From an uncultured Bacteroidales bacterium (lineage in GTDB: Bacteria > Bacteroidota > Bacteroidia > Bacteroidales > F082): a stretch of DNA of 32,017 bases. A program made the translations under genes and the position numbers. Where the stretch lies: NCBI GenBank assembly GCA_947166105.1, contig CAMVCZ010000042.1:1-32017 (forward strand). The letters run 5' to 3'. The notes beneath the pieces were generated by a model. The model saw nothing but the letters and a program-made list of their open reading frames with translations, made no database searches and was not told where the DNA came from. Each line of letters opens with the position of its first letter. Within the stretch, counting starts at the first letter, position 1. Positions 7,176 through 16,826 of the stretch are shown one piece after another.

Positions 7176-9209
7176 ATGAAGAAAGTTTTATTCGCAGCTC
7201 TTGCAATGGCCGTCGCAACGACAGGCTTTGCACAGAAAGTTATCGTGAACAAAAGCGAGATCGCGAACCAACCGGTCAAAATGAATGCTCGCGTTCTGAA
7301 AGGCAACGAAGCCCCCGCCATGAGCTTCAGTCATGAAGTCATGCCCAAAGCTTCCACCCACCAATCGATGAGAGGTTATGACGAATACCAAATCATGACC
7401 ACTTACTACGACCTCCAATCTAACAGCGCATTAGGCAACCGTATCGCCACTTGGGACGATGGTTCCGCTGCTTTTGTTATGACTTGGGACAACTCTGGCG
7501 CCACCTCCTACAACAACCGTGGAACTGGCTACAACTACTTCGACGGCGAAAGCTTTGGCGATGAGCCTGAAACGCGTATCGAAGACGCCTACGCAGGCTG
7601 GCCGAGCATCACTGCCGCTGGCGAAGGCGAAATCGTGGCCTCGCACTATGGCAGCAAAGTTCACCTCTTCAAGAGAGACGTGAAAGGCCAAGGTGAATGG
7701 ACCAACATCTACGACACTCCTATCAACACCACCTGGCCGAGAGTTGCCACTACCCACAATGGCCAATATGTTCACGTGGTGAGCTGCGAGCAAAACAGCA
7801 GCAACACCCTGCAGAACTTCGCCTACTACTATCGTTCGACCGACGGCGGCCAAACCTTCAGCGAGCCCGCCTATCCTCCGCTGGTGGATGTCGAAGGCGA
7901 ATACAACTACGCCATCAGTGCTGACGACTATGTGATGGCCACCAATGGCGACAACATTGCCATCCTCTATGCCGCCAGCACCTACGACCTGTTCTACATC
8001 ATCTCGCACGACAACGGCGACACCTGGGAGAAACAAACCATCTGGAACTTCCCTTACGGCCACGCAGTTGACTGGACGAACGGCACCTACTTTGTAGAGA
8101 CCGACTCCATCTGGGCTCCCGATGGCTCAGGCAGCATCGCCATCGACAACAACGGCACCGTGCACGTCGCCTTCGGCCTGACCCGCTGGGTTCCCAGTGC
8201 AGACCACGACGGTTCCTACACCTACTTCCCTTACACCGACGGTCTTGTCTACTGGAACTCAAACTACACCAACGAACAAGGCACGCACGAAATCCTAAAC
8301 TACGGCGAATGGAGTGGAGACGTCAACTTCCCCGAAATGGCTTTTAACGGTACTAACGGCATCAGCAGCACACTGAACTCTGAACGTATATGGGCCATGG
8401 CCGGTGAAGACAACTACAAGAACCTCTACGTCATCAGCGCCCCCGATGAAAACGGCGATGGCACTGTGGACTTCACCGACGCTTGGGACAACACCAACTA
8501 TCACTATCGCACTCACTGCCAGACCACCATGCCTGGTATCTCCGTCGATGAGAATGGCGACTTGATCATTGTTTACTCCACGCTCTCCGAATTGAGAGTC
8601 AACGCTGAGGCAGGACATCATTTCAGAAGTGCTTATGTCACCGCCAGAGACCACAAGGGAACTTGGTTTGAGAACTGCTACAACCTCAGCGCCGACTTCA
8701 TGCACGAACAGAGCGAGGTCTATCCTACCACTTCCGCCCCGAAGGGCATGAACGGCTCCTTCTGGGTCATGTATTCAGAAGACCAAAACATTGGTCTGTA
8801 TCTTGACTACACTGCTCCCGGTGGCTCTAGCACCCCGAACAACAACAACATGGGTGTCCTTACTGAGAACTACATCTTTGCCGTGAAGATCACTCCTTCA
8901 CCCGAAGATCCCGGTATGGAAACCTGGGGCGTCGAAGAAAACGAGGCCGTCAACCCGATGACCGCCACCCGCGTGTATCCTAACCCCGCCACCGACGTGC
9001 TCAACATCGAAGTGAACGCCTCGCAGGCCTCAGAGATGAGCATCAGCGTCTACAACATCATGGGCCAAAACGTGATGAACGAAACCGTGAACATCAGCAC
9101 TGGCATCAACCGCCCGAGCATCAGCACGAGCGACCTCAACAGCGGCATCTACTTCGTCACCGTGAAGGCCAATGGCTTCGAGAACACGATGAAGTTTGTT
9201 GTGAAGTAA
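7176..9209 (+). CDS. Secreted Asp-box protein with T9SS sorting domain
   Basis: 677 residues from the ATG at 7176, where MKKVLFAALAMAVATTGFAQ is a clean signal peptide; the frame is open from 7083, but that extension overlaps the promoter. The body has at least two Asp-box/BNR motifs (STDGGQTF and SHDNGDTW), so a sialidase-like beta-propeller is the probable fold. I see no complete set of GH33 catalytic arginines, so I do not call it a sialidase. The last ~75 residues (YPNPATDVLNIEV ... MGQNV ... LNSGIYFVTVKANG ... KFVVK) are a type A T9SS C-terminal domain, which sends proteins across the outer membrane. The gene is monocistronic: it has its own promoter, a strong terminator follows, and the upstream GH92 gene is divergent. 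The function is unknown; a surface or released adhesin or glycan-binding protein is plausible. Confidence 0.85.
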   Translation: MKKVLFAALAMAVATTGFAQKVIVNKSEIANQPVKMNARVLKGNEAPAMSFSHEVMPKASTHQSMRGYDEYQIMTTYYDLQSNSALGNRIATWDDGSAAFVMTWDNSGATSYNNRGTGYNYFDGESFGDEPETRIEDAYAGWPSITAAGEGEIVASHYGSKVHLFKRDVKGQGEWTNIYDTPINTTWPRVATTHNGQYVHVVSCEQNSSNTLQNFAYYYRSTDGGQTFSEPAYPPLVDVEGEYNYAISADDYVMATNGDNIAILYAASTYDLFYIISHDNGDTWEKQTIWNFPYGHAVDWTNGTYFVETDSIWAPDGSGSIAIDNNGTVHVAFGLTRWVPSADHDGSYTYFPYTDGLVYWNSNYTNEQGTHEILNYGEWSGDVNFPEMAFNGTNGISSTLNSERIWAMAGEDNYKNLYVISAPDENGDGTVDFTDAWDNTNYHYRTHCQTTMPGISVDENGDLIIVYSTLSELRVNAEAGHHFRSAYVTARDHKGTWFENCYNLSADFMHEQSEVYPTTSAPKGMNGSFWVMYSEDQNIGLYLDYTAPGGSSTPNNNNMGVLTENYIFAVKITPSPEDPGMETWGVEENEAVNPMTATRVYPNPATDVLNIEVNASQASEMSISVYNIMGQNVMNETVNISTGINRPSISTSDLNSGIYFVTVKANGFENTMKFVVK

Positions 9210-9243
9210 TCTTTCACACAAGCAAAAGTCAGTCTTGACACGA

Positions 9244-9269
9244 AAAGGAGGCTTCGGCCTCCTTTTTTT
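9244..9269 (+). terminator. Intrinsic terminator after T9SS protein gene
   Basis: GGAGGC-TTCG-GCCTCC is a 6-bp GC-rich stem with a stable tetraloop, extended by AAAA/TTTT pairing and followed by seven T residues. It sits 35 bases after the stop and before the atp promoter, so it separates the two transcription units. Confidence 0.93.
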
Positions 9270-9331
9270 GTTGCAACAACTTCATTCCTCTTTTCTGCCC
9301 TTTCGAACAATTTTTATCCTTTTTGGTCATT

Positions 9332-9366
9332 TTTGGTGAAACGAAAAACATTATTTGATAAATTTG
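9332..9366 (+). promoter_or_regulatory. Promoter of the atp operon
   Basis: TAAATTTG at 9359-9366 matches the TAnnTTTG -7 element and is followed by C. TTTG at 9332-9335 lies 23 bases upstream as a possible -33 element. The atpD start is 40 bases downstream. This is the only promoter-like element I see for the operon. Confidence 0.65.
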
Positions 9367-9391
9367 CGGCCAAATATCCGAAAAAAAATAG

Positions 9392-10921
<1,530 letters not shown>

Positions 10922-10932
10922 TATAAGGTGTG

Positions 10933-11172
10933 ATGAAAGTCGAAATCATTTCACCGAGCGCAACGCTGTTTGCAGGCGAAGCCACCAGTGTCACGGTGCC
11001 GAGCCAGATGGGACCATTCACCCTGCTGGAGCACCATGCCGCCATCGTCGCCATCCTTGAGGCCGGCAAAGTGAGCCTCACCGACGGCAAGGGCGAGCAT
11101 AGGGAGTTCGACATCAAGGGCGGCTTCACCGAGAACCACGACAACCAACTGACCATCTGCGTTGAGTTATGA
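10933..11172 (+). CDS. atpC: F1 ATP synthase epsilon subunit (short form)
   Basis: 79 residues beginning MKVEIISPSATLFAGEATSV. Only the N-terminal beta-sandwich domain is present; the C-terminal helical hairpin that inhibits ATP hydrolysis in the ~135-residue enterobacterial protein is missing, as is usual in Bacteroidota. The ATG at 10933 is preferred over the GTG just before it. The gene starts 11 bases after the atpD stop, and its stop overlaps the next start in an ATGA. Regulation through an extended epsilon arm is therefore not expected here. Confidence 0.95.
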   Translation: MKVEIISPSATLFAGEATSVTVPSQMGPFTLLEHHAAIVAILEAGKVSLTDGKGEHREFDIKGGFTENHDNQLTICVEL

Positions 11173-11564
11173 AAAAGAATGTGCTGACAAAATACTTGGC
11201 TGTTTTTCTGCTGCTCTGCATCGTCTTTGACGGCATTCTGCTCTGCTTCTTTGCCGACAAGCCTTGGTGGAACAAGTGGATGATCATGGCTCCCAACCTC
11301 TTCATGATTCTCGGTGCCTTCTATTGCCACCTGATGCAAAAGAACGTGGAAGCCCATCCCAACAAGCTCACCTGGCTTTTGGTTTACAAAGGCATCAAGA
11401 TGGTGCTTACTGTGGCGGCACTCGTCCTTTACATCGTCTTTGTCAAGGAAAGCAGTCGGGCTTTTGTCATCATCACGGCTTCGGCCTATCTCATCGCACT
11501 TTTCGCGGAAACCTGCGTTTACAACCACTTTATCAAGAACTTGAACAAAGTTAGCAAGGCATGA
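11169..11564 (+). CDS. Small membrane protein of the atp operon (AtpI position)
   Basis: 131 residues with four predicted membrane helices (about 8-28, 38-57, 68-90 and 96-116). It overlaps atpC by four bases (ATGA) and atpB by four bases, so it is translationally coupled to both. It occupies the place before atpB where other bacteria have atpI, the factor that helps c-ring assembly or Mg2+ uptake. The sequence gives no clear AtpI motif I can recognise, so the equivalence is inferred from position and topology. It is a conserved feature of Bacteroidota atp operons as far as I recall. Confidence 0.85.
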   Translation: MKKNVLTKYLAVFLLLCIVFDGILLCFFADKPWWNKWMIMAPNLFMILGAFYCHLMQKNVEAHPNKLTWLLVYKGIKMVLTVAALVLYIVFVKESSRAFVIITASAYLIALFAETCVYNHFIKNLNKVSKA

Positions 11565-12667
11565 AAAATGTTCTGAAACATATTGCGCTGTTCCTTTTCC
11601 TCGCTTTGATGGCTTTTGCGCCCGAACAAGGCTTTGCGCAAGAGCCTGAAAAGGAGAAGTCGGAGGAGTTTGACGCCAAGTCGTTCATCTTCGGCCACAC
11701 GGGCGACAGCTATTGCTTCCACATCACGAAAATCCACGGGCATCCCGTTTGCGTGTGGCTGCCCGTCATCGTGAAGTGCAAGGACGGCGGCGGCTGGCAC
11801 TGCTTCTCGTCGAAGCACGTCTGCGAGTTGAAAGAGGGCGAGACCTTCAACCACAACGGCGCCAATTTCTACATCCCGCCCATTAGTGCCGAGAGGTATC
11901 CGGGCAAGTTGGTGGAGGTGAAAGCTGACGGCAGCATCTCGCGCCCGTTCGACATTTCGTTCACCAAAAACGCCTTCGGCATCTTCCTCGTGTGCGGCTT
12001 CATGTTGGCCTTCTTCCTGCCCGCCGCGAAGAAATACAAGAAAGACCCGATGGGCAAGCCCACCAAGTACCAAGGTTTGGTGGAATGGCTCACCTATATG
12101 GTTTTGGACGGCATCATCCGCCCCAACATCCCCGAAAAGAAAGTGAAGAAATTCGCACCTTATTTGTTGACCGTGTTCTTCTTCATCTTCTTCGCCAACC
12201 TGTTCGGCCTCATCCCGTTCTTCCCCTTCAGTGCCAACGTGACGGGCAACCTCAGCATCACCTTGGTTTTGGCCTTGATGACCTACTTCTTCGTGAACGT
12301 CTTCGGCAACAAGCACTATTGGAAAGACATCCTTTGGCCCGACGTGCCTATCTTCCTGAAGGCATTCCCGCTAATGCCCATCATCGAACTGATTTCGACC
12401 ATCACCAAGCCTTTCGCCCTGATGGTGCGTCTGTTCGCCAACATCCTTGCCGGCCACATCATCATCATGGTGCTGATGGCCCTGATATTCATCATCAGCG
12501 GCATGTATGGCGCAGGCATGGGTGGCGCAATGAGCGTCGTTTCTATCTTCATGACCATCTTCATGACGGCTTTGGAACTGCTTGTGGCGTATATCCAAGC
12601 ATACGTTTTCACCATTTTGTCATCGCTGTTTATCGGCATGGCACAACATGAACCGGAACACGAGTGA
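11561..12667 (+). CDS. atpB: Fo ATP synthase subunit a
   Basis: 368-residue proton-channel subunit. The key Arg290 lies in MVRLFANILAGHI, equivalent to E. coli Arg210, and Gln346 in LVAYIQAYVFTIL matches Gln252. It has a cleavable-looking signal sequence (residues 1-27, ending GFAQ), then a roughly 110-residue periplasmic domain before the first channel helix near 138-155. Five cysteines (52, 64, 73, 81, 88) sit in that domain. The long N-terminal domain is a Bacteroidota trait; E. coli subunit a has 271 residues. The start overlaps the preceding gene by four bases, and a gap of repeats follows before atpE. Confidence 0.97.
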   Translation: MKNVLKHIALFLFLALMAFAPEQGFAQEPEKEKSEEFDAKSFIFGHTGDSYCFHITKIHGHPVCVWLPVIVKCKDGGGWHCFSSKHVCELKEGETFNHNGANFYIPPISAERYPGKLVEVKADGSISRPFDISFTKNAFGIFLVCGFMLAFFLPAAKKYKKDPMGKPTKYQGLVEWLTYMVLDGIIRPNIPEKKVKKFAPYLLTVFFFIFFANLFGLIPFFPFSANVTGNLSITLVLALMTYFFVNVFGNKHYWKDILWPDVPIFLKAFPLMPIIELISTITKPFALMVRLFANILAGHIIIMVLMALIFIISGMYGAGMGGAMSVVSIFMTIFMTALELLVAYIQAYVFTILSSLFIGMAQHEPEHE

Positions 12668-12707
12668 GAGTTGAGAGTTGAAAGTTGAGAGTTGAGAGTT
12701 GAGAGTT
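12666..12707 (+). repeat. Six tandem copies of GAGAGTT
   Basis: A 7-bp unit repeats six times with one variant copy (GAAAGTT). It begins within the atpB stop codon and fills the first part of the atpB-atpE gap. The purine-rich unpaired transcript it would give, next to the atpB stop, could slip in copy number between strains. Confidence 0.9.
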
Positions 12708-12728
12708 AGGAATTTGAAATATACAATT

Positions 12729-12758
12729 AAACACTTAAACAATAAACACTTAAACAAT
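12729..12758 (+). repeat. 15-bp perfect tandem duplication before atpE
   Basis: AAACACTTAAACAAT occurs twice back to back (12729-12743 and 12744-12758), ending 8 bases before the atpE ATG. The region is A/T-rich and unstructured, with no Shine-Dalgarno sequence. Such leaders favour initiation in Bacteroidota, so it may support the high c-subunit synthesis needed for the ring. Confidence 0.88.
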
Positions 12759-12766
12759 TAAAAATC

Positions 12767-13012
12767 ATGTTATTATCAACCATTCTTGAAGCAGTATCGT
12801 ATGTGCCGGGTTTGGCCGCCATCGCCGCTGCTGTTGCAGTGATTGGTGCCGCTTTTGGCATCGGTAAAATCGGACAATCCGCCATGGAAGCCATGGCTCG
12901 TCAGCCCGAAGCCGCTGGAAAAATCCAGTCAGGTATGATCATTGCCGGCGCCCTCGTCGAAGGTGCAACGCTGTTTGCCATCGTCGTGTGCGTGTTGGCT
13001 GTGATGAAATAA
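12767..13012 (+). CDS. atpE: Fo ATP synthase subunit c
   Basis: 81-residue two-helix proteolipid of the rotor ring. The polar loop is ARQPEA (residues 44-49) and the ion-binding carboxylate is Glu65 in GALVEGATLFAIV. Residues known to make a Na+ site in Ilyobacter (Gln32, Ser66, Thr67, Tyr70) are here Ile, Gly, Ala and Phe by alignment on the RQPE loop, so the enzyme should be H+-coupled. The gap on each side carries repeats, isolating this most highly needed subunit on the transcript. Confidence 0.97.
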   Translation: MLLSTILEAVSYVPGLAAIAAAVAVIGAAFGIGKIGQSAMEAMARQPEAAGKIQSGMIIAGALVEGATLFAIVVCVLAVMK

Positions 13013-13021
13013 GCCAACCCC

Positions 13022-13073
13022 GCTTGGGGCTTGGCCTCTCTCCCTTATCAGGAGGGCGGATTAAGCCCCAAGC
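13022..13073. repeat. Nested inverted repeat between atpE and atpF
   Basis: The outer arms GCTTGGGGCTT (13022-13032) and AAGCCCCAAGC (13063-13073) are perfectly complementary, 11 bp. Inside, CTCCC and GGGAG-type sequences around TTATCA form a second stem. It follows the atpE stop by 9 bases and is not followed by a U-tract, so it is more likely a stability or processing hairpin or a dispersed repeat than a full terminator. Confidence 0.85.
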
Positions 13074-13097
13074 CTTAACCTTCAAAAAAACAGAGAA

Positions 13098-13601
13098 ATG
13101 GAACTATTTCTTCCCGAAAGTGGATTAGTGATATGGATGCTCATAGGCTTCCTCATCGTCTTCGTCATTTTGGCGAAGGTGGGTTGGCCGATGATTATGG
13201 GTGCTGTGGAACAACGCAACACCCAAATCGCCGACTCATTGCTTGCTGCTGAAGAGGCCAACAACGCCCTTGCAGGCATCGAGCAGAAACGGCAGGAAAC
13301 CATGGCGGCAGCGCAGGCCGAGCAAATCAAGATCATGAAGGAGAGCCAAGACCTGAAGACCCAACTCATTGAGGAGGCGAAGGCGCAAGCCCGCATGGAA
13401 GCCGAGAAAATCGTGACCGACGCCCGCCTGAAGATTGAAAAAGAGCAGGCCGAGGCTATGGCGCAAATCAAGAACGAGGTCATCGCCCTCAGCGTCGACA
13501 TCGCCGAGAAACTGCTGCAACGCGAACTGCACGACAAGCAGTCGCAAAGTGCCTACATTGAGCAACTGCTCAGAAACAACCAACCCCGCATTGAAGCCTA
13601 A
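13098..13601 (+). CDS. atpF: Fo ATP synthase subunit b
   Basis: 167-residue peripheral-stalk subunit: a single N-terminal membrane helix (residues 8-32, LVIWMLIGFLIVFVILAKVGWP) followed by a long charged Ala/Glu/Gln/Lys-rich helix that forms the dimeric stator, ending in the delta-binding part. Its length is normal for the family. It starts 24 bases after the nested hairpin at 13022-13073 and is followed by atpH after 3 bases. Confidence 0.96.
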   Translation: MELFLPESGLVIWMLIGFLIVFVILAKVGWPMIMGAVEQRNTQIADSLLAAEEANNALAGIEQKRQETMAAAQAEQIKIMKESQDLKTQLIEEAKAQARMEAEKIVTDARLKIEKEQAEAMAQIKNEVIALSVDIAEKLLQRELHDKQSQSAYIEQLLRNNQPRIEA

Positions 13602-13604
13602 GTT

Positions 13605-14147
13605 ATGGACAACGGAAGAATATCGGTGAGATATGCGCGGGCTTTGTTCCAGTTGGCCCAAGAGCAAGGCTGCGAAGAGGCTGTTTACAGCGGCCTGATG
13701 CGTTTTGCCCACAATTACCTTTTGGCTATCAGCCAGTTCAATGAGGTGTTGGCCAACCCCATCGTGGCGCGTGAGGAGAAAGTGAAGTTGATGGAGATGT
13801 CTGTAGGCGAGCCATTGCATGACACACTGAAGCAGTTCATTGCCTTTGTGGCCGACCAAAAACGCGAGAACAAGATGTTCTTTATCGCCATGAAATACAT
13901 GGAGATGTATCGCGCCAAGCATAGCATCCTAAGTACGCAAGTGACCACGGCCACCGAACTGCCCGAGGCGACCTACGACCACATCAAGGCCTTCGTCAAG
14001 CAGACCTTTGATGCCGAGGCCGAAATGGATGTCAGGATTGACCCTTCGCTCATCGGCGGATTCATCCTCGACATAGAGAACAACCGCATGGACGCGAGCG
14101 TGGCTGGACAACTTAACGCACTGAAAAACAGATTGAAACAACAGTAA
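13605..14147 (+). CDS. atpH: F1 ATP synthase delta subunit
   Basis: 180 residues starting MDNGRISVRYARALFQLAQEQG, the usual OSCP/delta opening. The C-terminal part holds AEMDVRIDPSLIGGFILDIENNRMDASVAGQLNALKNRL, the conserved delta signature (I-P-xLIGGF...G-x-x-D-xSv...L). It links the b dimer to the top of alpha3beta3. It is tightly coupled to atpF (3-base gap) and separated from atpA by a 134-base gap containing three hairpins. Confidence 0.96.
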   Translation: MDNGRISVRYARALFQLAQEQGCEEAVYSGLMRFAHNYLLAISQFNEVLANPIVAREEKVKLMEMSVGEPLHDTLKQFIAFVADQKRENKMFFIAMKYMEMYRAKHSILSTQVTTATELPEATYDHIKAFVKQTFDAEAEMDVRIDPSLIGGFILDIENNRMDASVAGQLNALKNRLKQQ

Positions 14148-14152
14148 ATATT

Positions 14153-14229
14153 CTGGCGGATTTGCAATCCGCCAGCATCGAGAAGGGGATTTGAAATCCC
14201 AACCTCAACTCCACCGAATTGCAAATTCG
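14153..14229. repeat. Three consecutive small palindromes between atpH and atpA
   Basis: Hairpin 1 at 14153-14175 has arms CTGGCGGATT / AATCCGCCAG with a TGC loop. Hairpin 2 at 14186-14200 is GGGATTT-G-AAATCCC. Hairpin 3 at 14215-14229 is CGAATT-GCA-AATTCG. All three share an ATTTGCAAT-like core, so they look like variants of one palindrome family in a cluster. None is followed by a U-tract. Confidence 0.88.
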
Positions 14230-14281
14230 TCGGAACCAAGGAAGCAAACAATTAAACGGACAACAATAAACAACAACATAC

Positions 14282-15859
<1,578 letters not shown>

Positions 15860-15864
15860 TTATC

Positions 15865-15928
15865 TGCTGGGCTTTGCCAACAGCGGGGCATGCCCCGCTG
15901 TCGCTACCGCGAGAAAGCAAGTCCAGCA
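15865..15928. repeat. Nested palindrome between atpA and atpG
   Basis: The core at 15880-15901 is a perfect 22-bp palindrome (arms ACAGCGGGGCA / TGCCCCGCTGT). It is enclosed by imperfect outer arms TGCTGGGCTTTGC (15865-15877) and GCAAGTCCAGCA (15917-15928), with one mismatch and one bulge. The two-tier structure is unlike a terminator: there is no U-run and the operon continues. Confidence 0.87.
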
Positions 15929-15943
15929 ACGAAAAAGAAAATT

Positions 15944-16816
15944 ATGGCATCACTGAAAGAAATACGGGCCAGAATCGTTTCCGTCGCCTCGACGCAGAAA
16001 ATCACGAGCGCGATGAAGATGGTGTCGGCAGCCAAACTGAAAAAGACCGAAGGCATCACGACTCGTTTTTTGCCCTACAAGAACAAGTTGAGCGAGGCTC
16101 TGTCGAACTATCTCGGCTCTCTTGAAGGCGAGGTCAACATCCCCTTGGCTGAGAAACGCGAGGTGAAAAAGGTGGCACTCATGGCCTTCTCGTCGAGCAG
16201 CGGATTGTGCGGTGTTTACAACTCCAATGTCTGCAAACTGTTCAAGCAGGTGTATGACGAATACACGGAAAACCTTGGCGCAGAGAATGTTGTCGTCTAC
16301 TTGGTCGGAAAGAAAATCAACGACTACGCCAAGAAATTCGGCATTAAGGTAGAAAAGCAATACGCGCCTTTGGCCGAAAGCATGTCCTTCGAATTGGCCA
16401 TGGAAATCAGTGACATGATGGTCGAACTCTTCCTTAGCCACAAGGTGGATCGCGTAGAATTGGTCTTCAACCACTTCAAGAACGCTGGTGTGCAAGTGCC
16501 AACTCGTGAGGTAGTATTACCCCTGAAAGCCGAGATTTCAGGCAATGCCCAAACCTTTGACTACATCGTTGAACCCGACAAGGAAACCTTTGTCAACGAA
16601 CTGATTCCCAAGGTTATTCGCACCAATTTCTACTCCATCATGCTTGACACTCTGACTGCCGAACATGGTGCCCGCATGACCGCCATGCACATCGCCTCCG
16701 ACAACGCCGACCAACTCTCACAAGAATTGAGAATCCAGTACAACAAAGCCCGCCAAAACGTCATCACTAACGAACTGATTGACATTGTGGGCGGTGCTGA
16801 GGCTTTGAACGGGTAA
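15944..16816 (+). CDS. atpG: F1 ATP synthase gamma subunit
   Basis: 290-residue central-shaft subunit. The start is set at 15944 (MASLKEIRARIVSVASTQKITSAMKMVSAAKLKK), the family's normal N-terminus; the frame is open from 15890, but that extension is encoded by the palindromic spacer. The C-terminal helix ARMTAMHIASDNADQLSQELRIQYNKARQNVITNELIDIVGGAEAL is the conserved gamma signature. It is the last gene of the operon. It converges with murF-alr, whose stop is only 10 bases away. Confidence 0.97.
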   Translation: MASLKEIRARIVSVASTQKITSAMKMVSAAKLKKTEGITTRFLPYKNKLSEALSNYLGSLEGEVNIPLAEKREVKKVALMAFSSSSGLCGVYNSNVCKLFKQVYDEYTENLGAENVVVYLVGKKINDYAKKFGIKVEKQYAPLAESMSFELAMEISDMMVELFLSHKVDRVELVFNHFKNAGVQVPTREVVLPLKAEISGNAQTFDYIVEPDKETFVNELIPKVIRTNFYSIMLDTLTAEHGARMTAMHIASDNADQLSQELRIQYNKARQNVITNELIDIVGGAEALNG

Positions 16817-16826
16817 AAATTGGAGA

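Noticed and set aside
12767..13012. Na+-coupled c-ring
   Set aside because: The residues needed for a Na+ site beside Glu65 are replaced by Ile, Gly, Ala and Phe.
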